A DNA stretch of 56,345 nt, from the NCBI RefSeq assembly GCF_019038465.1, contig NZ_JAFKRH010000048.1, forward strand, positions 1-56,345, written 5' to 3'. A model generated the notes under the pieces. The model was not told the DNA's origin, made no database searches, and saw only the letters and a program-made list of their open reading frames with translations. Below are positions 41,991 to 50,604 of the stretch, piece by piece (position 1 is the stretch's first letter; every line of letters starts with the position of its first letter). Position numbers and translations under genes: made by a program. Source of the DNA: Synechococcus sp. CCY 0621. Its GTDB lineage: Bacteria; Cyanobacteriota; Cyanobacteriia; PCC-6307; Cyanobiaceae.

Positions 41991-43016
41991 ATGGAGATGC
42001 CACCTGCCGATTCCCGCAGCCGCGCCAAGGCCCTGCTGATGGGCCTGCAGGATTCGATCTGTGCCGGCCTGGCGAGCCTCGATGGCGGGGCCGACTTCGA
42101 GGAGCAGAGCTGGGAGCGGCCGGAGGGCGGCGGTGGCCGCTCCCGGGTGATGAAGGACGGCCGGGTGTTCGAGCAGGGCGGCGTCAACTTCTCCGAAGTG
42201 GAGGGGGAGCGCCTGCCCCCCTCGATCCTGTCCCAGCGCCCCGAAGCGGAGGGCCACCGCTGGTTCGCCACCGGCACCTCGATGGTGCTGCACCCCCGCA
42301 GTCCCTACGTGCCCACGGTGCACCTCAACTACCGCTACTTCGAGGCCGGACCGGTGTGGTGGTTCGGCGGCGGCGCTGACCTCACCCCCTACTACCCCTT
42401 CCTGGAGGATGCCCGCCACTTCCATCGCACCCTCAAGGGGGCCTGTGATCGGGTGGATCCCGCCTACTACCAGGTGTTCAAGCCCTGGTGCGATGAATAC
42501 TTCTTCCTGAAGCACCGCGGCGAGACCCGCGGGGTGGGCGGCATCTTCTACGACTACCAGGACCCCGGCGGGGTGCTCTACAAAGGTGGCGACCCCGAGG
42601 GGCCGGCGGCGGCGGCCAGCACGGCCGTCGGCCCCCTGCACCAGGACTGGGAGCAGTTGTTTGCCCTGGCCTCGGCCTGCGGCAACGCCTTCCTGCCGAG
42701 CTACGTGCCGATCGTGGAGCGCCGCCATGGGCTGCCCTGGGGAGAGGTGGAGCGCCAGTTCCAGCTCTACCGCCGCGGCCGCTACGTGGAGTTCAACCTG
42801 GTGTTCGACCGCGGCACGATTTTCGGCCTGCAGACCAACGGCCGCACCGAATCGATCCTGATGTCGCTGCCGCCCCTGGTGCGCTGGGAGTACGGCTACA
42901 CGGCCGCTGAAGGCAGCCGGGAGGCCCTGCTGACCGACCTGTTCACTCGCCCCCAGAACTGGCTTGAAGACCCTTCCCTGGAGGAGCGCTGCCGACCCCA
43001 CCAGGCTGTGGGCTGA
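41991..43016 (+). CDS. hemF: Oxygen-dependent coproporphyrinogen III oxidase
   Basis: The 341-residue enzyme has the HemF motifs [20 protein letters not shown] (split), [23 protein letters not shown] and [11 protein letters not shown]. It oxidises coproporphyrinogen III to protoporphyrinogen IX with O2, on the way to haem and chlorophyll. ATG 41991 gives the usual N-terminus; the open frame before it is Pro/Arg-rich and not conserved. ATG 41997 is also possible. Its last 74 bases overlap the convergent amidase-like gene. Confidence 0.95.
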   Translation: MEMPPADSRSRAKALLMGLQDSICAGLASLDGGADFEEQSWERPEGGGGRSRVMKDGRVFEQGGVNFSEVEGERLPPSILSQRPEAEGHRWFATGTSMVLHPRSPYVPTVHLNYRYFEAGPVWWFGGGADLTPYYPFLEDARHFHRTLKGACDRVDPAYYQVFKPWCDEYFFLKHRGETRGVGGIFYDYQDPGGVLYKGGDPEGPAAAASTAVGPLHQDWEQLFALASACGNAFLPSYVPIVERRHGLPWGEVERQFQLYRRGRYVEFNLVFDRGTIFGLQTNGRTESILMSLPPLVRWEYGYTAAEGSREALLTDLFTRPQNWLEDPSLEERCRPHQAVG

Positions 43017-43827
43017 GCGGCTGGGGGGTGGTGGTGGGGCTGCGGCCCAGGCCGACTTCGAGGGCCGTGACGATCCTGCTGGCGATGGCCATCACCGTCT
43101 CGGGGCGGGTGGCGGGGTTGCGCAGGGAGCGCTCCAGCCGGCCTTCCAGCTTGCCCACCTCCAGCAGGGCGATGCCGCGCCTGGGTCCCCCCAGGCCGCC
43201 ACGGAAGGCCATGGGGAAGCCACCGAAGGCCTCAGCCAGGCTTTCGTCGAGACGGCCGAAAGGCCGATGCAGCGGCGGGATCAGCCCTGATCCGACGCCG
43301 TCGGGTCCCCAGGCATCGAAGTGGATCTCCAGGGCATAGCCGCCGCTGGCGGCGTGCTGACGGCCCACGCTCCAGTTGGTGCTGGGGTGGTCGCCGTCGC
43401 TGATCGTGCGGAAGGGGGGGCGGTAGGTGCTGATGCGCAGCCCCCGCTGCTGCCCCAGGGCCACCACCGCCTCGGCGACGACCATGTTCCAGTAGAGCTC
43501 GTCGCTGATGCCTGGGACCATCGGCGGAGCCCCGGCGGCCACCGCGGCGCCGCTGGTGCCGGACCCCGCGATCCCCTGGGAATCGGCATGCCCGGCGAGC
43601 ACCAGGATGGGGGTGTCCGCTTCGACGGGGCGGAGGCCGATCCAGTCCCGGTTCAGGTGGCTGCGGGGGCCGGTGATCGGATCGGTGCCGGCCAGCGACG
43701 GGGCTGATGTCCCGAGCTGGCCGCCCAAGGCTGAGGCCTCGGCGCCGCGGGCGGGCGCCGGCATGTCGGCAAGGCTGCTGAACAGAAGGGCTGGAGCCAC
43801 CAACCAGGCGGCAGAACGGCAACGCAT
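42943..43827 (-). CDS. Exported N-acetylmuramoyl-L-alanine amidase-like protein
   Basis: The 294-residue protein has a signal peptide (residues about 1-25, [16 protein letters not shown]). Zinc-ligand positions of the Amidase_3 family are recognisable: [10 protein letters not shown] (first His), [12 protein letters not shown] (second His) and [14 protein letters not shown] (Glu). The match is weaker than in classical AmiC, so the assignment is tentative. It would act on peptidoglycan in the periplasm. The last 74 bases overlap hemF on the other strand. It lies 4 bases after the b6f assembly gene on the same strand, so the two are co-transcribed. Confidence 0.55.
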   Translation of the reverse strand: MRCRSAAWLVAPALLFSSLADMPAPARGAEASALGGQLGTSAPSLAGTDPITGPRSHLNRDWIGLRPVEADTPILVLAGHADSQGIAGSGTSGAAVAAGAPPMVPGISDELYWNMVVAEAVVALGQQRGLRISTYRPPFRTISDGDHPSTNWSVGRQHAASGGYALEIHFDAWGPDGVGSGLIPPLHRPFGRLDESLAEAFGGFPMAFRGGLGGPRRGIALLEVGKLEGRLERSLRNPATRPETVMAIASRIVTALEVGLGRSPTTTPQPLSPQPGGVGSAPPGKGLQASSGGE

Positions 43828-43831
43828 CGGC

Positions 43832-44383
43832 TCAGATCGGGGAGGAGAGCAGGGAGCCGTCGCTGGCCAGCTGGAGGTCGGCGCCGAGCTCCAGCTCGAT
43901 GGCGATCAGTTCGTCGCGGTGGGCGCGCAGGCGCAGGGTGCTGCCGCCGCTGCTGTCCCCGTCCATCAGGCGCAGCTCCAGGCTCTCGGGCCTGGCCGCC
44001 CGCCGGCTGTAGACGACACCCGCCATCGGACCGGCCAGGGCCAGCAGCAGGGGCCACCAGCCGAGGGAGGGAAGCACCTGGCGCAGCACCAGGCCCAGGC
44101 AGGCGGCCCCCACGCTGCCCAGCAGCGAGAGCAGCAGCGCGAGGGGCAGGCTGGAGCGCACCTGGCCGCGGAAGCGCAGCAGTTGTCGCTCGGGGTCGCC
44201 GGTTTCGGTCTGCCAGCCCCGGGCCGTGAGCCAGTTGGAGAGGCCCTCGAGCACCTGCACCGGCGGCTGGGGGGAGTGGACGTCCACCACCGTGGTGCGG
44301 TCCTTGCTGGCGGCCCTCAGGAAGAAGACCAGGCCGATGGCCATCAGCAGGGTGAGCAGGAGGGTGGAACCCAGGGTGGGCAT
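43832..44383 (-). CDS. Cofactor assembly of complex C subunit B (CCB2/CCB4 type)
   Basis: The 183-residue protein has two groups of hydrophobic segments (about 4-22 and 80-125), a conserved middle EGLSNWLTARGW, and ends LRLRAHRDELIAIELELG, with DGSLLSSPI. This matches the CCB2/CCB4 family (formerly DUF2930), which in chloroplasts helps attach haem c-prime to cytochrome b6. Two residues of caution: the family is short and known mostly by homology. ATG 44383 (MPTLGSTLLL) is chosen because the preceding 22 codons are low-complexity. The amidase-like gene follows 4 bases later. Confidence 0.75.
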   Translation of the reverse strand: MPTLGSTLLLTLLMAIGLVFFLRAASKDRTTVVDVHSPQPPVQVLEGLSNWLTARGWQTETGDPERQLLRFRGQVRSSLPLALLLSLLGSVGAACLGLVLRQVLPSLGWWPLLLALAGPMAGVVYSRRAARPESLELRLMDGDSSGGSTLRLRAHRDELIAIELELGADLQLASDGSLLSSPI

Positions 44384-44475
44384 GGGGGCAGAGCCTTGGC
44401 GGCCCCCATTCTGGCCCGACTGGCCTGGCCGGCGTCCGTGCTGGGCCACGATGGCCGCAAAACCCCTGCCCCACG

Positions 44476-45141
44476 ATGGCCCAGACCCCTGCCAGCGTCA
44501 GCGCCAGCCCCGGACCGGCGGCCCGTTTCGCCGTCTTCGACCACGACCTCGACGCCACCTGGCAGGAGCTCTACGGAGAAGCCCGGGCTCTGGCGATCGA
44601 CACCGAGGCCATGGGACTGATCCATGGGCGCGACCGCCTCTGCCTGGTGCAGATCTGCGATGACGCCGACAACGTCTGCTGCATCCGGCTGGCGCGGGGG
44701 CAGACGCAGGCGCCGCGGCTGAAGGCCCTCTGCGAGAACCCGGCGATCGAGAAGGTGTTCCACTTCGCCCGCTTCGATGTGGCGGCGCTGGCGGAGAACC
44801 TCGGCATCGCCGTGGACCCCATCTTCTGCACCAAGGTCGCCAGCCGCCTGGCCCGCACCTACGCCCCGCGCCACGGCCTCAAGGACGTGGTCAACGAGCT
44901 GGTGGGGGTGGAGCTCGACAAGCAGGCCCAGAGTTCCGACTGGGGCCGGGTGGAGGAGCTCAGCGACACCCAGCTGGCCTACGCCGCCGGAGACGTGCGC
45001 TGGCTGCTGGCCGCCCGCGACCGGCTGGAGGTGATGCTGCGCCGGGAGGAGCGCTGGGAGCTGGCCCGCCGCTGTTTCGCCTGCGTGCCGGTGTTCGCCG
45101 CCCTCGACCGGCAGCGGTTCCACCAGGTCTTCGAGCACTGA
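44476..45141 (+). CDS. rnd: Ribonuclease D-like 3'-5' exonuclease
   Basis: The 221-residue protein is a DEDD-superfamily exonuclease. ALAIDTEAMG gives Asp and Glu of motif I, FHFARFDVAAL gives motif II, and TQLAYAAGDVRWLLAARD gives motif III with the Tyr and Asp of the DEDDy subclass. HGLKDVVNELVGVELDKQAQ (split) is the RNase D block. The HRDC domains of E. coli RNase D are absent, so it is a single-domain form. It is a probable RNA- or DNA-trimming enzyme in the cytoplasm. Confidence 0.85.
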   Translation: MAQTPASVSASPGPAARFAVFDHDLDATWQELYGEARALAIDTEAMGLIHGRDRLCLVQICDDADNVCCIRLARGQTQAPRLKALCENPAIEKVFHFARFDVAALAENLGIAVDPIFCTKVASRLARTYAPRHGLKDVVNELVGVELDKQAQSSDWGRVEELSDTQLAYAAGDVRWLLAARDRLEVMLRREERWELARRCFACVPVFAALDRQRFHQVFEH

Positions 45142-45174
45142 GTCGGGGAGCGCTGGTGCGGCAAGCCGGGCTGC

Positions 45175-45468
45175 TCAGTCCTCGATCATGAACAGGTCGT
45201 CCTCGCCCACCGAGCGCAGCTGGCCGTCGAACAACTGGCCCCGGTCGAGGCCGCTGGCTCTGGTTTCCTCCAGCAGGCGTTCCGCCAGGGCCAGCTTGGC
45301 GGCCGTGTCCCGCAGGCCCTCCTTGGCCGCCAGGATCTCCACCCGCCGGCGGGCCGCCGCCAGGCTGATGCCCAGCTGGGTGGCCAGATGACCGCAGGCG
45401 GCGTTGAAGCTGCGGTCGGGGATGCCGGGCATCGGTGCGGGGGAGGAGGGGGCGGTCGAGCCCATCAT
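45175..45468 (-). CDS. Conserved small hypothetical protein
   Basis: The 97-residue protein begins MMGSTAPSSPAP and contains AACGHLATQLGISLAAARRRVEI (split), which resembles a short helix-turn-helix, followed by LALAERLLEETR and a Glu-rich end SVGEDDLFMIED. No catalytic motif or membrane helix is present. The start lies 4 bases after the LpxB-like stop, so it is the second gene of that unit. I do not recognise a named family. Confidence 0.6.
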   Translation of the reverse strand: MMGSTAPSSPAPMPGIPDRSFNAACGHLATQLGISLAAARRRVEILAAKEGLRDTAAKLALAERLLEETRASGLDRGQLFDGQLRSVGEDDLFMIED

Positions 45469-45472
45469 CCCC

Positions 45473-46723
45473 CTACCCCGGCAGCAGGCGCTCGAGGATC
45501 AGGGCTGCCAGCCGCGCGCTGCCACCGGCCGGTCCCATGCGCCGCCGGCCGATGCGGCCCAGCCGGACCCGCTCCCCGTCGTCGTTGAGCAGGGCGATCA
45601 ACCGCCGCTGCAGCTCGCCGCTGTCCCGGCACGGCTGCACCGCTCCCCCCAGGAGCCGGCTCTGGCGGCGGGCGAAGCCGGCCTTGAACTGGGGGCCGGG
45701 ACCTGGCAGCGACAGGGCCGGCACCCCCAGACCCACCAACTGCTCGGTGGCCGTGCCGGCGGTGGCCAACCCCAGCTCCGCCAGCGGCGCCCAGGCCGCG
45801 AACCGGCCCGGACCCACCAGCAACTCCAGTGGGCCGCGCCGCCAGAGGGCCGAGGCACCGGAGCCCGGCGGTGCTGCCGCCGGGGTGAATCCAGCCGCAG
45901 CCAGCGGGGCGGCCAGCTCGGCATCACTGGGGCGGGAGCTGCAGGCCAGCAGCACACTGATCGGCTGGGTCGCGCTGGCGGACGGCAGGGCGGCGAGCAG
46001 GCCGCGCAGGTTGCCCAGGGCCTCGGGCAGGCGGCTGCCCGGCAGCAGCAGCAGACGGCGCCGCCCCTGCAGCCAGGCCGGCAGGGGCCCAGGGGCGGTG
46101 AAGCCATCCATCATCGGGTTGCCCGGGGCGAGGGCCTGGACCCCATGGCGGCGCAGTCCCCAGGCGGTGAGGCGATCGCGCACCGCCACCAGTTGGCAGC
46201 GGCGGTGGCCCATCAGGGCCCACTCCCAGGGATCCCATTCGCTGCCCTTGGCCCGGTGGTACCCATCGGCCAGGGGGGAGCGGCCCCATCCCGGCGGAGG
46301 CGGCGTGGCCCAGGTGTGGTCGCTCTTCGGGGTGCCCAGAAAGCCGTACGGACCGCCACCCGCCCAGGCCAGCAGCAGGGGCAGCAGGTCGCCCACGGCC
46401 AGGATCGGCAGACCCTGCCTTCCCCAGCGCCGCACGATCCGCCACTGACGCCAGCTCAGCAGCGGCAGCCCGGCGGCCAGATCGTTCAGCAGTCCCCGCA
46501 GGCTCTGGTTGCTGAAGCCGCCGCTGGGCAGCGGCTGTCGCGGCCCGACCCGCTGCAGCTCCCCGGCCGCTTCGGCGCCGGCATAGGCCTGGCCCATCCC
46601 CACCAGGGGCAACACCCGCACCTCCAGGTCGGGGGCCTGGTGCCGCAGGGCCTCGATCAGCCGCAGGGCGATCAGGTCCTCCCCGTGGCCGTTGCTCAGA
46701 ACCAGCAGACGGGGGGTGCACAT
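45473..46723 (-). CDS. Lipid-A-disaccharide synthase-related protein
   Basis: The 416-residue protein resembles the cyanobacterial LpxB-related glycosyltransferases. LVLSNGHGEDLIALRLIEAL is the N-terminal nucleotide-sugar segment, then LLLLPGSRLPEALGNL and LATAGTATEQLVGLGVPALSL, the C-terminal UDP-sugar-binding motif of LpxB. It is likely to transfer a sugar to a lipid or surface glycan, but true lipid A synthesis is not shown. ATG 46723 starts MCTPRLLVLSNG. The frame open before it runs over the tRNA-Cys gene and is not coding. Confidence 0.75.
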   Translation of the reverse strand: MCTPRLLVLSNGHGEDLIALRLIEALRHQAPDLEVRVLPLVGMGQAYAGAEAAGELQRVGPRQPLPSGGFSNQSLRGLLNDLAAGLPLLSWRQWRIVRRWGRQGLPILAVGDLLPLLLAWAGGGPYGFLGTPKSDHTWATPPPPGWGRSPLADGYHRAKGSEWDPWEWALMGHRRCQLVAVRDRLTAWGLRRHGVQALAPGNPMMDGFTAPGPLPAWLQGRRRLLLLPGSRLPEALGNLRGLLAALPSASATQPISVLLACSSRPSDAELAAPLAAAGFTPAAAPPGSGASALWRRGPLELLVGPGRFAAWAPLAELGLATAGTATEQLVGLGVPALSLPGPGPQFKAGFARRQSRLLGGAVQPCRDSGELQRRLIALLNDDGERVRLGRIGRRRMGPAGGSARLAALILERLLPG

Positions 46724-46767
46724 GCCATGGCTGATACGATCCGCTGCGGGGAGTTTGCTCCCCGGCA

Positions 46768-46838
46768 GGCGGCATGGCCAAGTGGTAAGGCAGAGGATTG
46801 CAAATCCTTTATCCCCAGTTCGAATCTGGGTGCCGCCT
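46768..46838 (+). tRNA. tRNA-Cys (anticodon GCA)
   Basis: The 71-nt sequence folds as a tRNA. Acceptor arm GGCGGCA/TGCCGCC, D-loop AAGTGGTAAGG, anticodon stem GAGGA/TCCTT with loop TTGCAAA and anticodon GCA at 46800-46802, and T-arm CCCAGTTCGAATCTGGG. Discriminator T is at 46838. CCA is not encoded. It is divergent from the LpxB-like gene by 44 bases. Confidence 0.93.
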
Positions 46839-46918
46839 CTGCAACAACAGGCGCGCTCCTGCTCGCCATTCCGCGCAGGAGTCACGGCCCAATGGCCGCC
46901 CATCGGTGGCAGACTGAA

Positions 46919-47128
46919 ATGGACTTGCCAATGAGGACTGAGGTGGGAGCCAACTCCACGGAAGAGCCGGATCCGTTCGTGGCGCTGCTCAGCGAAGACT
47001 GCCTGGAGATGATTGAAAAGATCCAGGCCTATCGCGAAAGAATTCAGCTACCTTCCACACCCACGGCGATTCTCGAAGACGCCATCATCGAGTACTACAC
47101 CGCCCTCAAGAGGGTCGGCAACTGGTGA
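46919..47128 (+). CDS. Small hypothetical protein
   Basis: The 69-residue frame from ATG 46919 encodes an acidic helical peptide (ALLSEDCLEMIEKIQAYRE, then STPTAILEDAIIEYYTALKR). The second half resembles a ribbon-helix-helix-type helix pair, but this is only a pattern. ATG 46931 is another start. It follows tRNA-Cys by 80 bases. No membrane segment. Function unknown. Confidence 0.55.
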   Translation: MDLPMRTEVGANSTEEPDPFVALLSEDCLEMIEKIQAYRERIQLPSTPTAILEDAIIEYYTALKRVGNW

Positions 47129-47162
47129 TACTGCCGCTGCTGGGTGAAGGCTTGGCCTGGAT

Positions 47163-47801
47163 TCAACCCTGCTGCATTCCAGGCTTTAGCTGAGGCTGAC
47201 GTGCTCCTGCTCCCAGGATCAGTTCAGCCCGTTTCCTGTGCAGGCTCATCGAGGTTTCGGTGAGCACCACCCACTGGGCCAGGGTGGAGCAGTGCTCCTC
47301 AAAGGGGGGCAGGTCCAGACGCAGCGGCCGCCAGGCGCCCGCCTCGATGTCCTGGTTGAGTTCCGAGTGGGGCAGATCGTCGTTGGTGATGATCAGCCAG
47401 CGGTAGTGGGCCTTGAAATGGTCGAGATACTCCCGCACCAAATGGTTGGGAAGGTGTTGCAGCACATCCTTCACCAGAATCAGATCAGCGGGCGGCAGGC
47501 TGGCCAGGTCCTCAAACAGCTGGAAGCGAATCGAGTCGCTGGCGTGGAGGTCACTGTTGGCGGCCACCACGGAGTCGACGATGTCAATCCCGGTGTAGGT
47601 GATGTCACCCCAGTGGATCAGCCGGGAGAACTGCCAGTCGCCACAGCCGAAATCGACGACGCTGCGGATGTGATTGAGCCGCAGAAAGCGCTGCAGGGTG
47701 GCGATGTACTCGCCGTTGAACTCAGGTCTGGACCCCTGGCCGGAGCCTCCTCCCCAGGTGTCGTGTTGGTAGATGCGCGTGAAGGCGTCCTTGGTCGACA
47801 T
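47163..47801 (-). CDS. Class I SAM-dependent methyltransferase
   Basis: The 212-residue enzyme has motif I VVDFGCGDWQFSRLI (E/DxGxGxG-like) near residue 52, then YTGIDIVDSVVAAN and DLILVKDVLQHLPNH, which carry motif II and III positions. The IITNDDLPHSE segment is typical of the type that methylates small molecules or sugar moieties. Substrate unknown. ATG 47801 (MSTKDAFTRIYQHDTW) starts just before the fold. Confidence 0.82.
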   Translation of the reverse strand: MSTKDAFTRIYQHDTWGGGSGQGSRPEFNGEYIATLQRFLRLNHIRSVVDFGCGDWQFSRLIHWGDITYTGIDIVDSVVAANSDLHASDSIRFQLFEDLASLPPADLILVKDVLQHLPNHLVREYLDHFKAHYRWLIITNDDLPHSELNQDIEAGAWRPLRLDLPPFEEHCSTLAQWVVLTETSMSLHRKRAELILGAGARQPQLKPGMQQG

Positions 47802-47859
47802 GCCGGATAGTGGGTGGCGGCACCCTAGCGGCGACGTCCTTCCGTCCACTCGCGTCGGC

Positions 47860-47943
47860 TCAGGGAAGGACGCCCAGGAGCAAGGAGATCAGGGCGAAGC
47901 CCACGACGCCCACGAGGGCCAGCAGCGATGTGGACTGGGGCAT
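47860..47943 (-). CDS. Tiny single-span membrane peptide, uncertain
   Basis: A 27-codon frame from ATG 47943 encodes MPQSTSLLALVGVVGFALIS plus LLLGVLP, nearly all hydrophobic and long enough to cross a membrane once. Its size and composition are like small photosystem or cytochrome subunits, but it does not match any I know. Just upstream is a short hairpin with AT-rich sequence. It may be a real small protein or a chance frame. Confidence 0.3.
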   Translation of the reverse strand: MPQSTSLLALVGVVGFALISLLLGVLP

Positions 47944-47963
47944 GACCGTCACCCGAACGAACG

Positions 47964-47990
47964 AATAATAAAGAGAACCTGAAGAGGTTC
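47964..47990 (-). terminator. Short hairpin terminator after the secreted-protein gene
   Basis: On the minus strand, GAACCT, loop CTTC, AGGTTC (47975-47990) is followed by TCTTTATTATT. The 6-bp stem is short but the T/A-rich run suggests a weak terminator for the gene at 48052, or a leader structure before the 27-codon frame. Confidence 0.45.
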
Positions 47991-48051
47991 AGGGTTGTCT
48001 GTGGCGTTCGTTGCCGATCGTCATTTCCCTTGCGCCCGGTTCGAAGGCCGC

Positions 48052-48582
48052 TCAGGGAGAGGCTTCCGCCTGCCATCGCTGGCCGTCTGGGCCGACGGCC
48101 TCGCAGCGGAAGGCGCGTCCATCCAGATGGCAGTGGCCGCTGGCGAGCTGGGCCCTGGTCAGCCCCAGGCTCGTCGTGGCCTCGCCGAAGCCCGCCTGGC
48201 CCACGGCGCTCACCCGCAGTCGCAGGGGCCAGCGCGGCTCGCAGCGGCTTGCCTGGCATTGCATGCCCCTGGAGCCTTCCGCCAGCACCCCGGCGAAGAC
48301 CAACTGGCGATCAATAAAGGCGCCGTTGCCGCCCGGCTGCAGAAACCGGACGGTGAGCAGTCCCTCCATCTGCTGATCCAGCCGCAGCAATCTGCAGCTG
48401 ATGGGCTGCTGAGGCGAGGCCTGGCTGGAGCTGCTGACGATGCGGCAGCGCCGCAGGCCCCCTTCCCAGCGGCCGAAATCCTCGCCCGGCAGCTCCTGGC
48501 CCTCCAGGGGCGCCCACGGGCCAGTGAGGGCCAGCAGCAGCACCAGGCCCGACGGCCATCCGCGGCAACGCCGCCGCTTCAA
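48052..48582 (-). CDS. Exported protein, unknown
   Basis: The 176-residue protein starts at TTG 48582 with KRRRCRGW, then a hydrophobic segment LVLLLALTGPWAPLEG, consistent with a signal peptide cleaved near residue 27. The mature part has several Cys (RCRIV, SCRL, MQCQASRCEP, HCHLDGRAFRCEA) that may form disulfides. There are no known catalytic motifs. Its start codon overlaps the stop of the upstream small gene in TTGA, so they are coupled. Function unknown. Confidence 0.55.
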   Translation of the reverse strand: MKRRRCRGWPSGLVLLLALTGPWAPLEGQELPGEDFGRWEGGLRRCRIVSSSSQASPQQPISCRLLRLDQQMEGLLTVRFLQPGGNGAFIDRQLVFAGVLAEGSRGMQCQASRCEPRWPLRLRVSAVGQAGFGEATTSLGLTRAQLASGHCHLDGRAFRCEAVGPDGQRWQAEASP

Positions 48583-48764
48583 TAGCCCGAGTCGGCGACG
48601 CAGATCCCCTGGCAGCTGATCCCGTTGCTGGCCGTGCGGCCGCAATGGCCGCAGAGCACCGGCTCGGGGCTGGGCGCAGCTGGCGCGCTGCCGGTGGCCA
48701 GCTGGATGCTGGCGCCCGCGCCGGCGGTGGGCCGTGGCGGCCGGACGCCCGGTTGGGTGGTCAT
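48579..48764 (-). CDS. Small Cys-rich zinc-ribbon-like protein
   Basis: The 61-residue protein has a flexible Pro/Ala-rich N-terminus and a C-terminal motif LCGHCGRTASNGISCQGICV: Cys at the pattern C-x2-C-x8-C-x3-C, which fits a zinc ribbon. It ends ADSGY. It overlaps the next gene's TTG start (TTGA). I have a weak memory of similar CGHCGRTA proteins in Synechococcus, but no named function. The ATG at 48764 gives a reasonable start (MTTQPGVRP). Confidence 0.5.
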   Translation of the reverse strand: MTTQPGVRPPRPTAGAGASIQLATGSAPAAPSPEPVLCGHCGRTASNGISCQGICVADSGY

Positions 48765-48848
48765 TGCATGCCCCCTGGGGACGGTTCGGTCCGATCATGG
48801 CAACAGCGTGAGAGTGCCGCGATCGTCTGGGCCGACCCTGCCACCCCC

Positions 48849-49829
48849 GTGTCCGCGCCCGGGCCGTCAGCTGCCCCCGGGATCGGGGTGGGCACCTGGG
48901 CCTGGGGCAACCAGTTTCTCTGGGGCTACGACCCGGCCCAGGACGCGGAGCTGGCCGCCTGTTTTCGCCGGGCGGTGGATCTGGGGCTGACCCTGTTCGA
49001 CACGGCCGATTCCTACGGCACCGGCCGCTTCGGGGGGCGCAGCGAGTCGCTGCTGGGCGACTTCGTCGCCGACCTGCCGCCGGCCCGGCGCCAGGGCCTC
49101 ACCGTGGCCACCAAGCTGGCCCCTTTCCCCTGGCGACTGGGCTGCCGTGGATTCGAGCGGGCCTTCGAAGCCTCCCGGCGGCGGTTGAGGGGCCATCTGG
49201 ACAGGGTCCAGCTGCACTGGAGCACGGCCCGCTACGCCCCCTGGCAGGAGGGGCCCCTGCTGGAGGGGCTGGCGGATCTGCTCGAGCAGGGCCGGGTGGG
49301 CAGCCTGGGGGTGTCCAACCTGGGCCCACGCCGGTTGCGCCTGGTGCATGGGCAGCTGGCCCGGCGGGGATTGCGGCTGTCCAGCCTGCAGGTGCAGCTC
49401 TCGCTGCTGGCGCCCGAGGCCCTTGCGGCCGATGGGGTGGCATCGGTCTGCCGGGAGCTGGGCATTGACTTGCTGGCCTACAGCCCCCTGGCCCTCGGTC
49501 TGCTGGGCCGGCCACCAGGGGAGGGCCAGGGACTGCCGGCGGGACCGCGGGGCCTGCTGTTCCGCCGGCTGCAGCCCCGCATCCAGCCCCTGCTGCAGAC
49601 CATGGAGCGGATCGCCCATGCCCACGGGGCCCCCATGGCGGCGGTGGCCATCAACTGGTGCCGGGCCCACGGCGCCATTCCCCTGGTGGGGTTGCGCCGT
49701 GCTGATCAGGCCGACGCGGCGGCCGCGGCCGCCAGCTGGTGCCTGGACGACGGGGAACGACGGGATCTGGACCGGGTGGCGCAGCGGTGCGAGGGGCGCA
49801 TGCCGGCCAACCCGTTCCAGAGCGGCTGA
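48849..49829 (+). CDS. Aldo/keto reductase
   Basis: The protein is a TIM-barrel aldo/keto reductase: GIGVGTWAWGNQFLWG, then the catalytic set: Asp in FDTADSYGTG, Tyr in the same DSYG motif, Lys in VATKLAPF and His in QLHWST. IPLVGLRRADQ binds the NADPH pyrophosphate near the end. It reduces carbonyl groups using NADPH; the natural substrate is unknown. GTG 48849 begins just before the barrel, and no ATG is available in frame. 326 residues. Confidence 0.85.
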   Translation: MSAPGPSAAPGIGVGTWAWGNQFLWGYDPAQDAELAACFRRAVDLGLTLFDTADSYGTGRFGGRSESLLGDFVADLPPARRQGLTVATKLAPFPWRLGCRGFERAFEASRRRLRGHLDRVQLHWSTARYAPWQEGPLLEGLADLLEQGRVGSLGVSNLGPRRLRLVHGQLARRGLRLSSLQVQLSLLAPEALAADGVASVCRELGIDLLAYSPLALGLLGRPPGEGQGLPAGPRGLLFRRLQPRIQPLLQTMERIAHAHGAPMAAVAINWCRAHGAIPLVGLRRADQADAAAAAASWCLDDGERRDLDRVAQRCEGRMPANPFQSG

Positions 49830-49834
49830 GGGCC

Positions 49835-50497
49835 TCAGGCGCTGAGGGCGTCGGCCGGATCGGGACTCAGCACCACCGGCAGGGCCGCTGGCCGTGGCTG
49901 GGGGGCCTCGGCCCGCTGCAGCAGCCTCACCACCTGGGGGTCGGCCGTTTCGCCGGCGAGGGCGCCGTCTTCTCCCGGGCCGCAGGCACTGAGGGCCTCC
50001 TGCAGCAGGGAATCGAAGGTGGAGCCAGGCAGCCGGTGACGAGCCAGTTCCAGGAAGGCGCGGGAGAGGGATTCGCCCGCGGCCGCCCGCAGCGCCGGGT
50101 TGGAGCGCCGCAGTTCCTGCTCCTGGGCGATCGAGTTGAGGAACCGCTGGGTGATGTCCCGTTTGGTGGTGGCCCGGATGCGGGTGTCCTGGTCGGCCTC
50201 GCTCAGGAAGGTCTGGGCCTCCAGCTCCTGCAGGCGGCGGTTGAGGCTGTCGAGGACGTCCTGGGCTTCCTTATTAATATGGGTGAGCTGGCCATCGGAC
50301 AGGCGGGGCAGGTCGGCCACATAGACCTTGCCGTGGTCCCGCAGGGTCAGAAAGGTGGGGCGCTGGCCGCCCGTGCCTTCCCGCTGCACTGGGGCCCCAC
50401 CGTCCCGCAGACGGGGACGAGGCTGCTGGGGCCGCTGGGGAGGAATCGGGCCGGCGGAACTACGGCGGCGGGTGATGCGTCTGGACGTATCGAACAT
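49835..50497 (-). CDS. Hypothetical protein with central helices
   Basis: The 220-residue protein has an Arg/Pro-rich N-terminus (residues about 1-45), a conserved centre GKVYVADLPRLSDGQLTHIN, DVLDSLNRRLQELEAQTFLS and KRDITQRFLNSIAQEQELRR, then helical ALRAAAGESLSRAFLELARH. No membrane or signal segment. ATG 50497 (MFDTSRRITRRR) begins the basic region. I do not recognise a family. It runs convergent with the aldo/keto reductase gene, with 5 bases between stops. Confidence 0.55.
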   Translation of the reverse strand: MFDTSRRITRRRSSAGPIPPQRPQQPRPRLRDGGAPVQREGTGGQRPTFLTLRDHGKVYVADLPRLSDGQLTHINKEAQDVLDSLNRRLQELEAQTFLSEADQDTRIRATTKRDITQRFLNSIAQEQELRRSNPALRAAAGESLSRAFLELARHRLPGSTFDSLLQEALSACGPGEDGALAGETADPQVVRLLQRAEAPQPRPAALPVVLSPDPADALSA

Positions 50498-50604
50498 CGG
50501 GCAGCGAAATCTTTTGAACGTGTTGGGAGCGCGTGGGGGACTGGTTGTGGCGGTAATGACGCCCACGACCTTAGGGAAAGCGGTGGATGGGGGCCGCTGG
50601 CGCC

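Noticed and set aside
45404-47128. Long plus-strand frame ending in the 69-residue gene
   Set aside because: Most of it is antisense to the LpxB-like gene and passes through tRNA-Cys; only the end from 46919 is plausible.
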